Assembly (NCBI GenBank): GCA_014305025.1
Contig: JACRTY010000034.1
Coordinates: 19,118-83,117 of the forward strand
Direction: 5' to 3'
DNA from: Candidatus Nyctobacter psychrophilus
GTDB lineage: Bacteria; Vulcanimicrobiota; Vulcanimicrobiia; Vulcanimicrobiales; Vulcanimicrobiaceae
DNA length: 64,000 nucleotides
The number at the start of each line of letters is the position of its first letter. Positions within the stretch are counted from its first letter, which is position 1. The notes beneath the pieces were generated by a model. The model searched no databases, was not told the origin of the DNA, and saw nothing but the letters and a program-made list of their open reading frames with translations. The position numbers and the translations under genes are program-made. Of the stretch, positions 16,652-24,667 are shown one piece after another.

Positions 16652-17297
16652 CGTGGAGTCCCAAGGAAGAGCGCTTTTTCGGCTGATCTGGGGAAGGCGG
16701 ATGGAGCGCTTGGGCTGCGGTGCGCTGACGTTCCCGCAGCCGTTCCGCAAGCGCAAGCTTCCCACGATGGATGAGCGTCTTCACGTTACCGAGCGACAGG
16801 CCCATCGTCTGGGCGATCGCTTGATATTCCATGTCATCGTAATAGCGTAACGACAGCACGGTGCGCGTGCGGTCCGGCAGCTCGGCAAGCGCCGCGCGCA
16901 CGTCACTCTCCGCTTCCGCACGCAAAATGCCGAGCGACGGGTCGGCCTCGGGCGACGTGTCGGGCAAGGCGTCCTCGAGCGTTCGGTCTTCGCCGAGTTC
17001 CTGCGTCGGGGCACGGCGCTGCGACTTCGCCAAGTACGTGCGCACGACGTTGCGCGCGATATGGTAGAGCCACGTCGAAAACTTGCCGAGGCTCGGATTG
17101 AAGGTGCCCAGGTGGGCGTAGGCGCGCAAGAACGTTTCCTGAGAAAGGTCTGCGACGTCGGCCGGACCGCGGACGCTCGCACCGATGAAGTTTGTAATGC
17201 CTTTCTTGTAACGGTCAACCAGGACGGCAAAGCGTTCGTGATTGCCGCCGAGGACGAGCCGGACCAACTCGTCGTCGTCCTGCTCTACGATCGTCAC
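16632..17297 (-). CDS. ECF-family RNA polymerase sigma factor
   Basis: A 221-residue sigma-70 family protein with region 2 (FAVLVDRYKKGITNFI, DVADLSQETFLRAYAHL, FSTWLYHIARNVVRTYL) and region 4 (LPDRTRTVLSLRYYDDMEYQ, MGLSLGNVKTLIHRGKLAL). Regions 1.1 and 3 are absent, as in RpoE-type ECF factors. A Lys/Pro-rich C-terminal tail extends past region 4. GTG is the likely start, with a GA-rich ribosome site just before it. It heads a three-gene operon with its anti-sigma factor and a membrane protein, so it probably answers an envelope signal. Confidence 0.92.
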   Translation of the reverse strand: MTIVEQDDDELVRLVLGGNHERFAVLVDRYKKGITNFIGASVRGPADVADLSQETFLRAYAHLGTFNPSLGKFSTWLYHIARNVVRTYLAKSQRRAPTQELGEDRTLEDALPDTSPEADPSLGILRAEAESDVRAALAELPDRTRTVLSLRYYDDMEYQAIAQTMGLSLGNVKTLIHRGKLALAERLRERQRTAAQALHPPSPDQPKKRSSLGLHDALFVF

Positions 17298-17323
17298 CCT
17301 CCTCGCCTCTCTTCTTACGCGTG

Positions 17324-17351
17324 CTGTACTTGCACCCGGCCGTCAGGTTTC
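17324..17351 (-). promoter_or_regulatory. Possible ECF-type autoregulatory promoter
   Basis: Upstream of the ECF sigma gene, reading on the minus strand, GAAACC and GTACAG are separated by 16 bp. The first resembles the GGAAC-type -35 of ECF promoters and the second could be the -10. ECF operons are commonly self-activated. The match is weak and was found by eye. Confidence 0.3.
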
Positions 17352-17366
17352 AATATGTCGAAGGCG

Positions 17367-17996
17367 TTAGGGATCATAGGCGGCGGACTCGACGTTCACG
17401 TACCCGCGACGCCGGTCGGGCGCCGGGGCGTTGACGGTGACGCTAAGCCGATGAGGCCCCTGCGGTAGCGGGCCGCTGGCAAAGACGAGCGTATGGGGAC
17501 GCTTCAAACGGGCTCGGAAGCTGACGTCGGGATCGACCATCACGCCGTCGATGGCCACGCTTCCGGCCCCGCCACCCGGACCGTTGACGCCGTAGAGCCG
17601 AATGCCGTGGCCGACGAACCGGACGATGAGGCGGGCGCCCGGTATCAGGCTGCGGGCGCTCATCCCGGCGTAGCGGCCGTCGTTCATCCCGCTGACGACT
17701 TGCCACTTTCCGCGGAAATGGAAGTCGTCGGCCGACACAGCGACGGGAATCCGTGCTGCCGGGGCGGTCGGAGCAGCGGTGGCGGCCGTTGTCGGAGCGG
17801 TCGTGGCGACGGTGGTCGGCGCGGCCGTGGCCGCTGCGGTCGGGGCGGTGGCCGGCGTCGCTTGTGTCTGGGTCCCAAGTGACGCCGGCCGCCTCGAAAC
17901 GACGCCGTAGATGATCAGCGCCAGCCCGGCAACGAGCAACAGGCCCGCGACGGCGACCGTCATCGGGAGTTTTGAGCGCGAGCGGGTCATCAACAT
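17367..17996 (-). CDS. Membrane-anchored protein with Ala/Thr-rich linker and beta-sandwich domain
   Basis: A 209-residue protein with a basic N-terminus (MLMTRSRSKLP). A single membrane helix spans about residues 13-32 (VAVAGLLLVAGLALIIYGVV), followed by a strikingly repetitive Ala/Thr/Pro linker (TAAATAAPTTVATTAPTTAA-like, about 45-80). The extracytoplasmic domain includes FHFRGKWQVVSG, GARLIVRFVGHGIRLYGVNG and PLPQGPHRLSVTVNA, which look like a jelly-roll carbohydrate-binding fold. Two ATGs lie 6 bp apart; the first was taken. It is divergent from the lysine aminomutase genes. A cell-surface or wall-binding role is inferred. Confidence 0.65.
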   Translation of the reverse strand: MLMTRSRSKLPMTVAVAGLLLVAGLALIIYGVVSRRPASLGTQTQATPATAPTAAATAAPTTVATTAPTTAATAAPTAPAARIPVAVSADDFHFRGKWQVVSGMNDGRYAGMSARSLIPGARLIVRFVGHGIRLYGVNGPGGGAGSVAIDGVMVDPDVSFRARLKRPHTLVFASGPLPQGPHRLSVTVNAPAPDRRRGYVNVESAAYDP

Positions 17997-18154
17997 GAAT
18001 CTTCTGCTCCCGGGCTCTGCGGCTGCGCGCCGTCCGGCTTCCTTTCTTATCGGATTGCGTTTGCGCTTCACATACCCCGCCACAGGAGTCCGACAGGCTC
18101 CTCGGCCTCGTAAGATGGGCGCCGCGGGGGGAGGCGAAAGAACAGCCGCTCAGC

Positions 18155-19711
18155 ATGGAACTTCGCATCGACTGCGCGCTCGTCGCCGATATGCGCCGGC
18201 TCGCGCGCGAGATCGCCAATCCGATCGAGGACTTCATTGCGGCCCACGGCACCGTGTCGGTCGAGCGCGCCGCGCTACGTCTGCTCGGCGTCGACGGCGT
18301 GGGCCATGGCGACGTTCCGCTTCCGAACCTCGTCGTCGAGCGTTTCGGGTGCGAGCGGCTGGGGTCGGGCGTCGTTCGGCCGCTCGGAGCGCTCGTCGCC
18401 GAGACGGGACGCACGCCCGACGACGTCGCGGGTGCCGTCGGCGACGGCAGCCTCGATGTCGCGCTGGCGGACGGCGTACCGGAGACGGCGGCGCGCGCGG
18501 CGCTCGAGAACTATGTCGCCCGCGCCCTCGCGCGCATCGACGCGCGCCGCCAAGAACGAGCGGCGTTGCTCGGGCGCCTGCCCCAGTCGCCCCCTCCGCT
18601 GCTGTACGTGATCGTGGCCAGCGGCAACATCTATGAGGATCGCACCGCCGCCATCGCAGCCGCCGAAGCGGGGGCGCAGATCATCGCGGTCATTCGCTCG
18701 ACCGGCCAATCGCTGCTCGACTTCGTGCCGTACGGCGCAACGACCGAAGGGTTCGGCGGCACCTATGCGACCCAAGAAAATTTTCGCATCATGCGCGAGG
18801 CGCTCGATGCCGTCTCCGAGCGCCTCGGGCGCTACGTGATGCTGACCAACTACGCCAGCGGATTGTGCATGCCCGAGATTGCGACGATGGCTGCGCTCGA
18901 GCGGCTCGACATGCTGCTCAACGATTCGATGTACGGCATTCTGTTTCGCGACATCAACATGCAGCGCACCTTCATCGACCAGCATTTCTCGCGGATGCTC
19001 AACACCCGATCCGGCATCATCATCAACACGGGCGAGGACAACTATCTGACGACCGCCGACGCGGTCGAACAAGCCTCGGCCGTGCTCGCATCGCAGTTCA
19101 TCAACGAAGCCTTTGCGCATGGTGCCGGCATGCCCGATGAGCAGATCGGCCTCGGTGATGCCTACGAGATCGATCCGTCGCTCGAAAACGGCTTCTTGTT
19201 CGCGGTCGCTCAGGCGCAGCTTGCGCGCCAGTGCTTCCCCGCTGCGCCGCTCAAGTACATGCCGCCGACCAAGCACATGACCGGCGACGTCTTCAAAGGC
19301 CATCTGATCGACGCGATGTTCAACCTTACGTCGGTCATGACGAAGCAAACGATTCACCTCTGCGGCATGATGACCGAAGGGATCCATACGCCGTTTTTGG
19401 GCGACCGCGCCCTGGCGCTGGAAAACGCGCGCTACGTGATGTCGACGGCGCGCCATTTCGGCGACGAGATCAGTTTCAAAGAAGACGGCATCGTCGAACG
19501 CCGCGCCGCTGCCGTGCTGCGCGATGCGCACGCGCTGCTCGAACGCGTCGCCGAGCGCGGTCTGATGGCATCGATCGAAGCCAAGACCTTCGCCGACGTC
19601 TCGCGCACGCCCGAAGGCGGCCGCGGCTTCGAGGGCGTCTTCGAACGCGCGCCGGATTATTGGAACCCGTTCGAAGAAGCGCTCATGCCCCTTGCGTCGG
19701 CAGCGCCATAG
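18155..19711 (+). CDS. kamD: Lysine 5,6-aminomutase alpha subunit
   Basis: The 518-residue protein shows the KamD large-subunit pattern: IVASGNIYEDRTAAIAAAEA, IRSTGQSLLDFVPYGATTEG, GGTYATQENFRIMREAL, NYASGLCMPEIA and LKYMPPTKHMTGDVFKGHL. With KamE it forms the adenosylcobalamin- and PLP-dependent enzyme that moves the terminal amino group of D-lysine or beta-lysine to C5, part of lysine fermentation. The beta subunit gene follows after 10 bp. No other kam or kce/kdd genes are next to it, so the pathway is split or the enzyme has a different use here. The family length is about 516 residues, matching well. Confidence 0.93.
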   Translation: MELRIDCALVADMRRLAREIANPIEDFIAAHGTVSVERAALRLLGVDGVGHGDVPLPNLVVERFGCERLGSGVVRPLGALVAETGRTPDDVAGAVGDGSLDVALADGVPETAARAALENYVARALARIDARRQERAALLGRLPQSPPPLLYVIVASGNIYEDRTAAIAAAEAGAQIIAVIRSTGQSLLDFVPYGATTEGFGGTYATQENFRIMREALDAVSERLGRYVMLTNYASGLCMPEIATMAALERLDMLLNDSMYGILFRDINMQRTFIDQHFSRMLNTRSGIIINTGEDNYLTTADAVEQASAVLASQFINEAFAHGAGMPDEQIGLGDAYEIDPSLENGFLFAVAQAQLARQCFPAAPLKYMPPTKHMTGDVFKGHLIDAMFNLTSVMTKQTIHLCGMMTEGIHTPFLGDRALALENARYVMSTARHFGDEISFKEDGIVERRAAAVLRDAHALLERVAERGLMASIEAKTFADVSRTPEGGRGFEGVFERAPDYWNPFEEALMPLASAAP

Positions 19712-19721
19712 CCGCTAAACG

Positions 19722-20462
19722 ATGAGCACGTACGTCAAACCCTACGGCGACACGAAGGACGATGGTAAAGTGCAGCTGTCCTTTACGCTGCCGCTGGAGT
19801 GGAGCGAGGCAGCGGATGAAGCGGCCCGGCAGCTCGTCGCCAAGATGGGATTCTCCGACGTCGCGGTGGCGGAAGGGCGGCGAATCGCGCATGGGTTTTC
19901 GTTTTTCGTCGTGTACGCGAGCACGCCGGTAGCGGTCGACGCCGATTCCATCGTGGCGCCGTCCGCCAAGGCGCATGCGATGTCGCTCGACGAGATCGAC
20001 GCGTTCGTGCGCGAGCGCGTGGGCCGCAATATCCGCATCGCGGGAGCGTGCATCGGCACGGACGCGCACACGGTGGGTATCGACGCGATTCTCAACATGA
20101 AGGGTTATAAGGGCGATTATGGGCTAGAGCGCTACAAGGAGTTCGTGACGTTCAATCTGGGCAGCCAGATTTCGGTGGAAGCGCTCGTCGACTTTGCGAA
20201 GGACAATCGCATCGACGCGCTACTCGCCTCGCAGGTGGTCACGCAGAAGGGCAGCGACGTCACCAACTTCACGGCGCTCGCCGAACTGCTGGAAGCAGAA
20301 GGTATCCGCGACGACGTGATCCTGATCGCCGGGGGTCCTCGGATGACCAACCTGTTAGCGACCGAACTCGGCTACGACGCCGGGTTCGGGCGCGGCACGG
20401 TACCGAGCGACGTCGCGGCCTTCGTTGCTACGCGGATGGCCGAGCGCATCGCCCGTATGTGA
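19722..20462 (+). CDS. kamE: Lysine 5,6-aminomutase beta subunit, B12-binding
   Basis: The 246-residue subunit has the cobalamin-binding DAHTVG loop with the lower axial ligand at His116. The expected PLP-binding lysine is 11 residues on (Lys127 in ILNMKGYKGD); this is the same spacing as His133 and Lys144 of the characterised clostridial enzyme. The C-terminal Rossmann-like half (NFTALAELLEAEGI, LIAGGPRMTN, GFGRGTVPSDVA) completes the B12 domain. Both cofactor residues are intact, so the enzyme should be active. Its stop overlaps the start of the carboxypeptidase gene. Confidence 0.93.
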   Translation: MSTYVKPYGDTKDDGKVQLSFTLPLEWSEAADEAARQLVAKMGFSDVAVAEGRRIAHGFSFFVVYASTPVAVDADSIVAPSAKAHAMSLDEIDAFVRERVGRNIRIAGACIGTDAHTVGIDAILNMKGYKGDYGLERYKEFVTFNLGSQISVEALVDFAKDNRIDALLASQVVTQKGSDVTNFTALAELLEAEGIRDDVILIAGGPRMTNLLATELGYDAGFGRGTVPSDVAAFVATRMAERIARM

Positions 20463-22057
20463 GCGGGCTCGATACCAAGGGTCGCCCCATTGCCGCCCTC
20501 AGGACTGCCCTGAGCCGAACCGCACTTCTGGCGGCGTTTTTCAGCGCGGGCGCAGTCAACGTTGCACATGCGCAGCCTGCCGCAATCGTAACCCCGACGG
20601 TTGGAGGCGACCCGTGGACCGCCGCCGGCGTCGCGAAATTGTCGGGCGATCTCGATGCTGACCTCGCCGACGCACCGGCAATTCGCGGCGCGCACGTCGC
20701 TGTTCTTGCGCTCGACACGCGTAGCGGTGCCGTGCTTTACGCGCGCAACGCCGACGACGAATTCCAACCCGCCAGCACGTTGAAGCTGCTCGTCGGTAGC
20801 GCCGCCCTCGAACGTCTTGGACCTGCCTTCCGTTTTCGCACCGAGGTCGATGTGAGCCGCTCCATGAGCGCGCGCTCGAGCGATGCCTTGGATTCCATCG
20901 TGCTCGTGGCCGGCGGCGATCCGTTTCTGACGATGGCCGACCTCCGCGATGCGGCCGCCCGCGCGGCCGCCCGCGGCATCATGAGAGTTCGCGGAGTCCT
21001 TATCGACGATTCGCATTTCGATACGGCGCCGTATCCGGCGGGTTGGGTGTGGGACGACTTTGGGCAGGACTATGCTCCGCACATCTCAGCGGTGGCTCTC
21101 GAGGAAAACCTCGTCCACCTCACCGTCTCCCCCGGATCCGCGGTGGGTGGCCGCGCATACGTCGCCGCCGGACCGGCAGTCAACGTCGGAATGTTCTATG
21201 AAGGCTGCCTTGCGGAACGCGCCACCGCGATCGCCGTGGTACCGCTGGCAACGACGGGACGAACTTCGGCTGCCTCAACCATCGATGTCGGCATTTTACC
21301 GGGCGGTTGTCTTGCAGTCACCGGCACGATTCCGCTCGGATCAAACCCGCAATCGATCGACGGTGCAGCGTATGATCCAGTCGTTTACGCAGAGCGAGCC
21401 TTTTCCCTGACTCTGCACGATGCCGGCATCGTGCCGGGTACGGTAACGGTGGTGACCGGCGGTATCGACGACGCGGTCCGATGGACGCCGGTTCCCGGCC
21501 TGCAGCCGCAACCGATCTGGAGCCATGAGTCCGATCCGCTCGGCATGTTCCTGGGACCGCGTTTCTGGATTCCCAGTGATAATTTCGTCGGCGAGATGCT
21601 GCTGCGTCAGCTCGGCTTCGCGGCGGCCGGGAAACCCGGCACCACGGACAAGGGCCTCGCGTACGAACGAGCGTGGCTTGGGTCGATCGGCGTTGATCCC
21701 CAAACGACGACGCTCGCCGACGGCAGCGGCCTGTCGCAGTACGACCGCATCACCCCGCGCGACCTCGTCGCGATTCTACAACACGATTGGAACGGCCCGA
21801 ACCGTCAGTTGGTCCTCAACTCATTGCCGGTCGGCGGCGCGCGGGGCACGATCGAGGGGATCGCCGGAACGCCCGCCGCGGGTCGCGCGTTCGCAAAGAC
21901 GGGCAGCATGTCGCACGTGCGCGGCCTCGCCGGCTACCTCGCAACGCAGCGGCACGGTGCCGTGACCTTCGCCTTCAACGTCGACGACTGGAACGGCGAC
22001 TACGCCGCCCTTGCAGCATTGCGGGCCCGCGTTCTTTCACGCATCGTGAGCGACTGA
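20459..22057 (+). CDS. dacB: D-alanyl-D-alanine carboxypeptidase/endopeptidase, peptidase S13 (PBP4/DacB)
   Basis: A 532-residue penicillin-binding protein with a signal peptide ending near AHA (about residue 38). It has the S-x-x-K nucleophile motif at Ser106-Lys109 (ASTLK), an SDN motif near residue 372 and KTG near residue 480. The large insertion between the first two motifs is typical of class C PBP4. It trims or cleaves peptidoglycan cross-links in the periplasm. GTG start overlaps the kamE stop, an unexpected coupling of a lysine-degrading enzyme with a wall enzyme; this may simply reflect tight packing. The 3' end faces a convergent MarR gene. Confidence 0.9.
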   Translation: MSGLDTKGRPIAALRTALSRTALLAAFFSAGAVNVAHAQPAAIVTPTVGGDPWTAAGVAKLSGDLDADLADAPAIRGAHVAVLALDTRSGAVLYARNADDEFQPASTLKLLVGSAALERLGPAFRFRTEVDVSRSMSARSSDALDSIVLVAGGDPFLTMADLRDAAARAAARGIMRVRGVLIDDSHFDTAPYPAGWVWDDFGQDYAPHISAVALEENLVHLTVSPGSAVGGRAYVAAGPAVNVGMFYEGCLAERATAIAVVPLATTGRTSAASTIDVGILPGGCLAVTGTIPLGSNPQSIDGAAYDPVVYAERAFSLTLHDAGIVPGTVTVVTGGIDDAVRWTPVPGLQPQPIWSHESDPLGMFLGPRFWIPSDNFVGEMLLRQLGFAAAGKPGTTDKGLAYERAWLGSIGVDPQTTTLADGSGLSQYDRITPRDLVAILQHDWNGPNRQLVLNSLPVGGARGTIEGIAGTPAAGRAFAKTGSMSHVRGLAGYLATQRHGAVTFAFNVDDWNGDYAALAALRARVLSRIVSD

Positions 22058-22092
22058 TGACACACAGCGTGCGCGTACGCTGCGGCTTCGCC

Positions 22093-22617
22093 TCATGGAG
22101 CGCTGCGCGCTTTGGCAGCGTTCACCCGCACCGGGTCGGCTGAGACTTGACCTTGGGATCGACGTAAGGCCTCTCCCACTGCCAGAGCACGCCGGAAAAT
22201 GGCGCACAGCGATTCTTGATCGGCCGAGGAAAGATTCGCAATCGCGGGCGGCGGCTGTTTGATTCGCTCGGTGATGCGGTCGCGCAGGGTGATTCCGGCG
22301 CTGGTCATGACCAGCACCTTGATGCGGCGGTCGTGTTCGGCGCCGCGGCGTTCGACCAGACCGCGCGACTCGAGTTTATCGACGAGCGCGGTCACGTTGG
22401 ACGCGTCGCAGCCGAGCAGTCCGGCCAACGCGCTCATCGGTGACGGCCGTTGGTTATCGAGTTGCTTGAGCGCCCACATTTGTTGCGGCGACAACTCGAA
22501 GTCGGCGGCAACCATTTCCATGTAGGGCTTGCTCGCCTTCATGACTTCGTAAAACAACTCCCACGCTTCCGCACCGCAGGCGCGCGTGTCAACGTCGGGG
22601 CGATCGGGTGCAATCAC
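22093..22617 (-). CDS. MarR-family transcriptional regulator
   Basis: A 174-residue winged-helix protein. The DNA-binding core reads LSPQQMWALKQLDNQRPSPM, LAGLLGCDASNVTALVDKL, ESRGLVERR and HDRRIKVLVMTSAG, the standard MarR helix-turn-helix and wing. Flanking helices would form the dimer interface. It is divergent from an ECF sigma gene with 124 bp between. That gap holds a 15-bp palindrome at a plausible promoter, so it likely controls the sigma gene and itself. The ligand is unknown. GTG is the annotated start. Confidence 0.9.
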   Translation of the reverse strand: MIAPDRPDVDTRACGAEAWELFYEVMKASKPYMEMVAADFELSPQQMWALKQLDNQRPSPMSALAGLLGCDASNVTALVDKLESRGLVERRGAEHDRRIKVLVMTSAGITLRDRITERIKQPPPAIANLSSADQESLCAIFRRALAVGEALRRSQGQVSADPVRVNAAKARSAP

Positions 22618-22656
22618 AGCAACATTTTACCGGTCGACTTTCCGTTGGGCAAGCTC

Positions 22657-22685
22657 TTGACTGCCCCAAACGTTGATGATACAAA
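22657..22685 (+). promoter_or_regulatory. Sigma-70-like promoter of the ECF sigma gene
   Basis: TTGACT at 22657-22662 is followed after 17 bp by TACAAA at 22680-22685, matching five and four of six consensus bases. The predicted transcript would start about 22692 and reach the ECF sigma gene 50 bp downstream. Read by eye only. Confidence 0.5.
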
Positions 22686-22692
22686 CGAAATG

Positions 22693-22707
22693 CTTGAACA
22701 GTTCAAG
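22693..22707. promoter_or_regulatory. Palindromic operator, probable MarR-family site
   Basis: The 15-bp sequence CTTGAACAGTTCAAG is a perfect inverted repeat with a single central base. It falls at the predicted transcription start between the divergent MarR and ECF sigma genes. The TTGAA/TTCAA half-sites are typical of MarR operators. A weaker dyad (CAAGCTCTTG) lies about 40 bp upstream, overlapping the -35. Confidence 0.55.
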
Positions 22708-22741
22708 TTTCGAGCGGTCGTGATGGAGGGCGACGGAAGCG

Positions 22742-23332
22742 ATGGCAGCGAACGCTTGCCCGGTGGACACCTGCGCCGGGGGGTCTGAACCGCTCGATAG
22801 CGTCCTCGTCGACGCCGCCCGCGATGGTTCGAGCGAAGCCTTCGGCATGCTCGTCGACCGGTATCGCGCGCCCGTGGTCCGCTTGGCCTATCGCTTGACC
22901 CGTGACCGCGACGAAGCCAAAGACGTCGCGCAAGATGCGTTCCTGCGGGCGTATCGTCGCCTAGACGACTTTCGCCCCGAACGACCGTTTGCACGCTGGC
23001 TGTTCGTCATCGCCCGCAATGCGTCGCTCGACGCCCTACGCCGCCGCCAGCGCGCGGCGCTCGCGCAACCCGAACCCGAGCGTCCTCCGGACCCCGGCCC
23101 CGAAGATTTGGTCCTGCGCAACGATGAGGCGGCGCGCGTTCACGCCGCGCTTGAAGCGCTGCCGGCGCACTACCGCAGCGTGCTGGAATTGTATTATCTG
23201 TCCGGACTGCGCTATCGCGAGATCGGGCTGGTGCTGGCGATTCCGATCGGTACGGTCAAGACGTATCTTTCCCGCGCGAAACAGCGCTTACGCCGCGAAC
23301 TCGACGAGGACGACCGGTTTCTCGCTGCCTGA
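22742..23332 (+). CDS. ECF-family RNA polymerase sigma factor
   Basis: A 196-residue ECF sigma factor with region 2 (FGMLVDRYRAPVVRLAYRL, DEAKDVAQDAFLRAYRRL, FARWLFVIARNASLDALRRR) and region 4 (LPAHYRSVLELYYLSGLRYR, IGLVLAIPIGTVKTYLSRAK). Unlike the factor near 17 kb it has no anti-sigma gene next to it. The downstream gene is on the other strand. A gggagg-type ribosome site lies about 10 bp ahead of the ATG. Control is more likely through the divergent MarR gene, with which it shares a promoter region. Confidence 0.9.
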   Translation: MAANACPVDTCAGGSEPLDSVLVDAARDGSSEAFGMLVDRYRAPVVRLAYRLTRDRDEAKDVAQDAFLRAYRRLDDFRPERPFARWLFVIARNASLDALRRRQRAALAQPEPERPPDPGPEDLVLRNDEAARVHAALEALPAHYRSVLELYYLSGLRYREIGLVLAIPIGTVKTYLSRAKQRLRRELDEDDRFLAA

Positions 23333-23345
23333 GATTTTCAGCGAA

Positions 23346-23795
23346 CTACTTTGGAACGGGGCTCGACGCTGGCGTTACGGGCTTCGCCAAGTTCGCGCAG
23401 GCAACGTACGTTTCGAGATCGCTAAGCGATTTGTGAACGTTGACCGCGTAGTTCCCGGCCGTCAAATCGGCCAGCGAAGCCTTGACGGTCGAGGTCGATT
23501 TGCCGTCGACCACGTTGGTCAACGGGTATGCGACGGAGCCGAGTTTGGCGCACGTGCCGGTGTGAATGTGGGCCGGCTGAGCGCCGGCCGGGGCACCCGT
23601 CATGGCAATCGTCACGGTCGTCGAACCCTTGCCGGCGGGGGCCAGCGAGACCGTCCCCGTTTCACCCGAACCGTTCTCGGCCGAGAATTGGTAGCTCTGC
23701 AAGGGGGCCGCCGGTTTCATCGCGTCCTGCGCGAGCACGGGGGTCGCGAGCAGCGCCACGGCGGCGCAGGATATGGCAAGGCGATGGACGTTCAT
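23346..23795 (-). CDS. Secreted CHRD-like domain protein
   Basis: A 149-residue protein with a signal peptide (MNVHRLAISCAAVALLATPVLA). The mature part contains SGETGTVSLAPAGKG, VTIAMTGAPAGAQPAHIHTG and ADLTAGNYAVNVHKS, a beta-rich arrangement with HIH and NVH histidines as in CHRD-type or superoxide-dismutase-like secreted proteins. A metal-binding role is possible but unproven. The start is the ATG at the signal peptide; the longer open frame upstream is the wrong composition for coding. It is convergent with the ECF sigma gene. Confidence 0.7.
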   Translation of the reverse strand: MNVHRLAISCAAVALLATPVLAQDAMKPAAPLQSYQFSAENGSGETGTVSLAPAGKGSTTVTIAMTGAPAGAQPAHIHTGTCAKLGSVAYPLTNVVDGKSTSTVKASLADLTAGNYAVNVHKSLSDLETYVACANLAKPVTPASSPVPK

Positions 23796-23853
23796 GCGGC
23801 CCGCTTCCGGAGGGCGAACGAGCACGCCTGCAGAGCGGCAAGGCGACCCCTGC

Positions 23854-24558
23854 TCAACGGCGCCGCTTCCCCCGGGGCTGCTCGGGATGTCGCGGGCGGA
23901 ACGGTAGTCCGGGCACGAACGACCGATCGTGACGCAGGCTGCGGTCGACGTCTTCGCACCCGATGGGCGTGAACGCGGCGCAATCGTGCGGCCGTGCTTC
24001 ATAGATACCGCAATAGTGACGGCCCGACGTGGCGCCCTTGAGGAACACGCAGCGGCTGGCGATGTCGTCCGTCACCTTCTTGAGATAACCGATGGCGTAC
24101 CCGTCGGCCGACTCACGCTGCACGACGTATGACCGTAGGGCGTCCTCATACGAGATGCCCAGGTGAGCGGCGATCCGTTGCACGTCTTCCCGGTTGACGA
24201 ACGGCTCGTATCCGCTGCAGCATTCGGCGCAGCCGGGCGGGCAGGCGACGTTATCGGGCATGTCGCGCACGTGCTTGCGCGCGAGGTCGATCACAGCGCC
24301 GATGGCCCGCACGAATTCAGGGTCGTCGTTGTACTTGTACGACCACTCCTTTTGGGTGACTTCGTTCGCGTTGTAGCGGTGCGTCGTCTTCTGATTGTAG
24401 GTAAGCGTGATGTGCTCTTCGGTGATCTCGATGTTCGCAACCGAGCGGATCGGCTCGACATCCATCAGTTCGAGGTGCGTCGGCTGCCGGGTGCGGGACG
24501 TGAAGGCGCGGAGTTCGCGCAGCGCGGCGTGCGAGATCAGATCGATCGTCTCGTGCAT
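23854..24558 (-). CDS. YkgJ-type cysteine-cluster protein (putative Fe-S or zinc binding)
   Basis: A 234-residue protein. Cysteines are grouped as CPPGCAECCSG near the middle, followed by RCVFLKG and then HYCGIYEARPHDCAAFTPIGC, the pattern of the UPF0153/YkgJ cysteine-cluster family. This family is thought to bind zinc or an iron-sulfur cluster. The N-terminal half (about 1-95) is an extra domain of unknown kind and is longer than in small family members. A start at the ATG of MHETIDLISHAAL was preferred to upstream alternatives. It is divergent from the LolA-like gene. Confidence 0.75.
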   Translation of the reverse strand: MHETIDLISHAALRELRAFTSRTRQPTHLELMDVEPIRSVANIEITEEHITLTYNQKTTHRYNANEVTQKEWSYKYNDDPEFVRAIGAVIDLARKHVRDMPDNVACPPGCAECCSGYEPFVNREDVQRIAAHLGISYEDALRSYVVQRESADGYAIGYLKKVTDDIASRCVFLKGATSGRHYCGIYEARPHDCAAFTPIGCEDVDRSLRHDRSFVPGLPFRPRHPEQPRGKRRR

Positions 24559-24667
24559 GGTACAACAGTTCGCGCCGGATCCGCGCGGGCCCCGCGACGT
24601 TGCGGGCGAATCGTACGTTGACAGCGATGTACGCCCACCGTCTTCACCGCCATTACAAAGGAATGCC

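Noticed and set aside
17750..17880. Repetitive Ala/Thr/Pro codons considered as a tandem DNA repeat
   Set aside because: It lies in frame inside a membrane-anchored protein and reads as a flexible linker; units are irregular.
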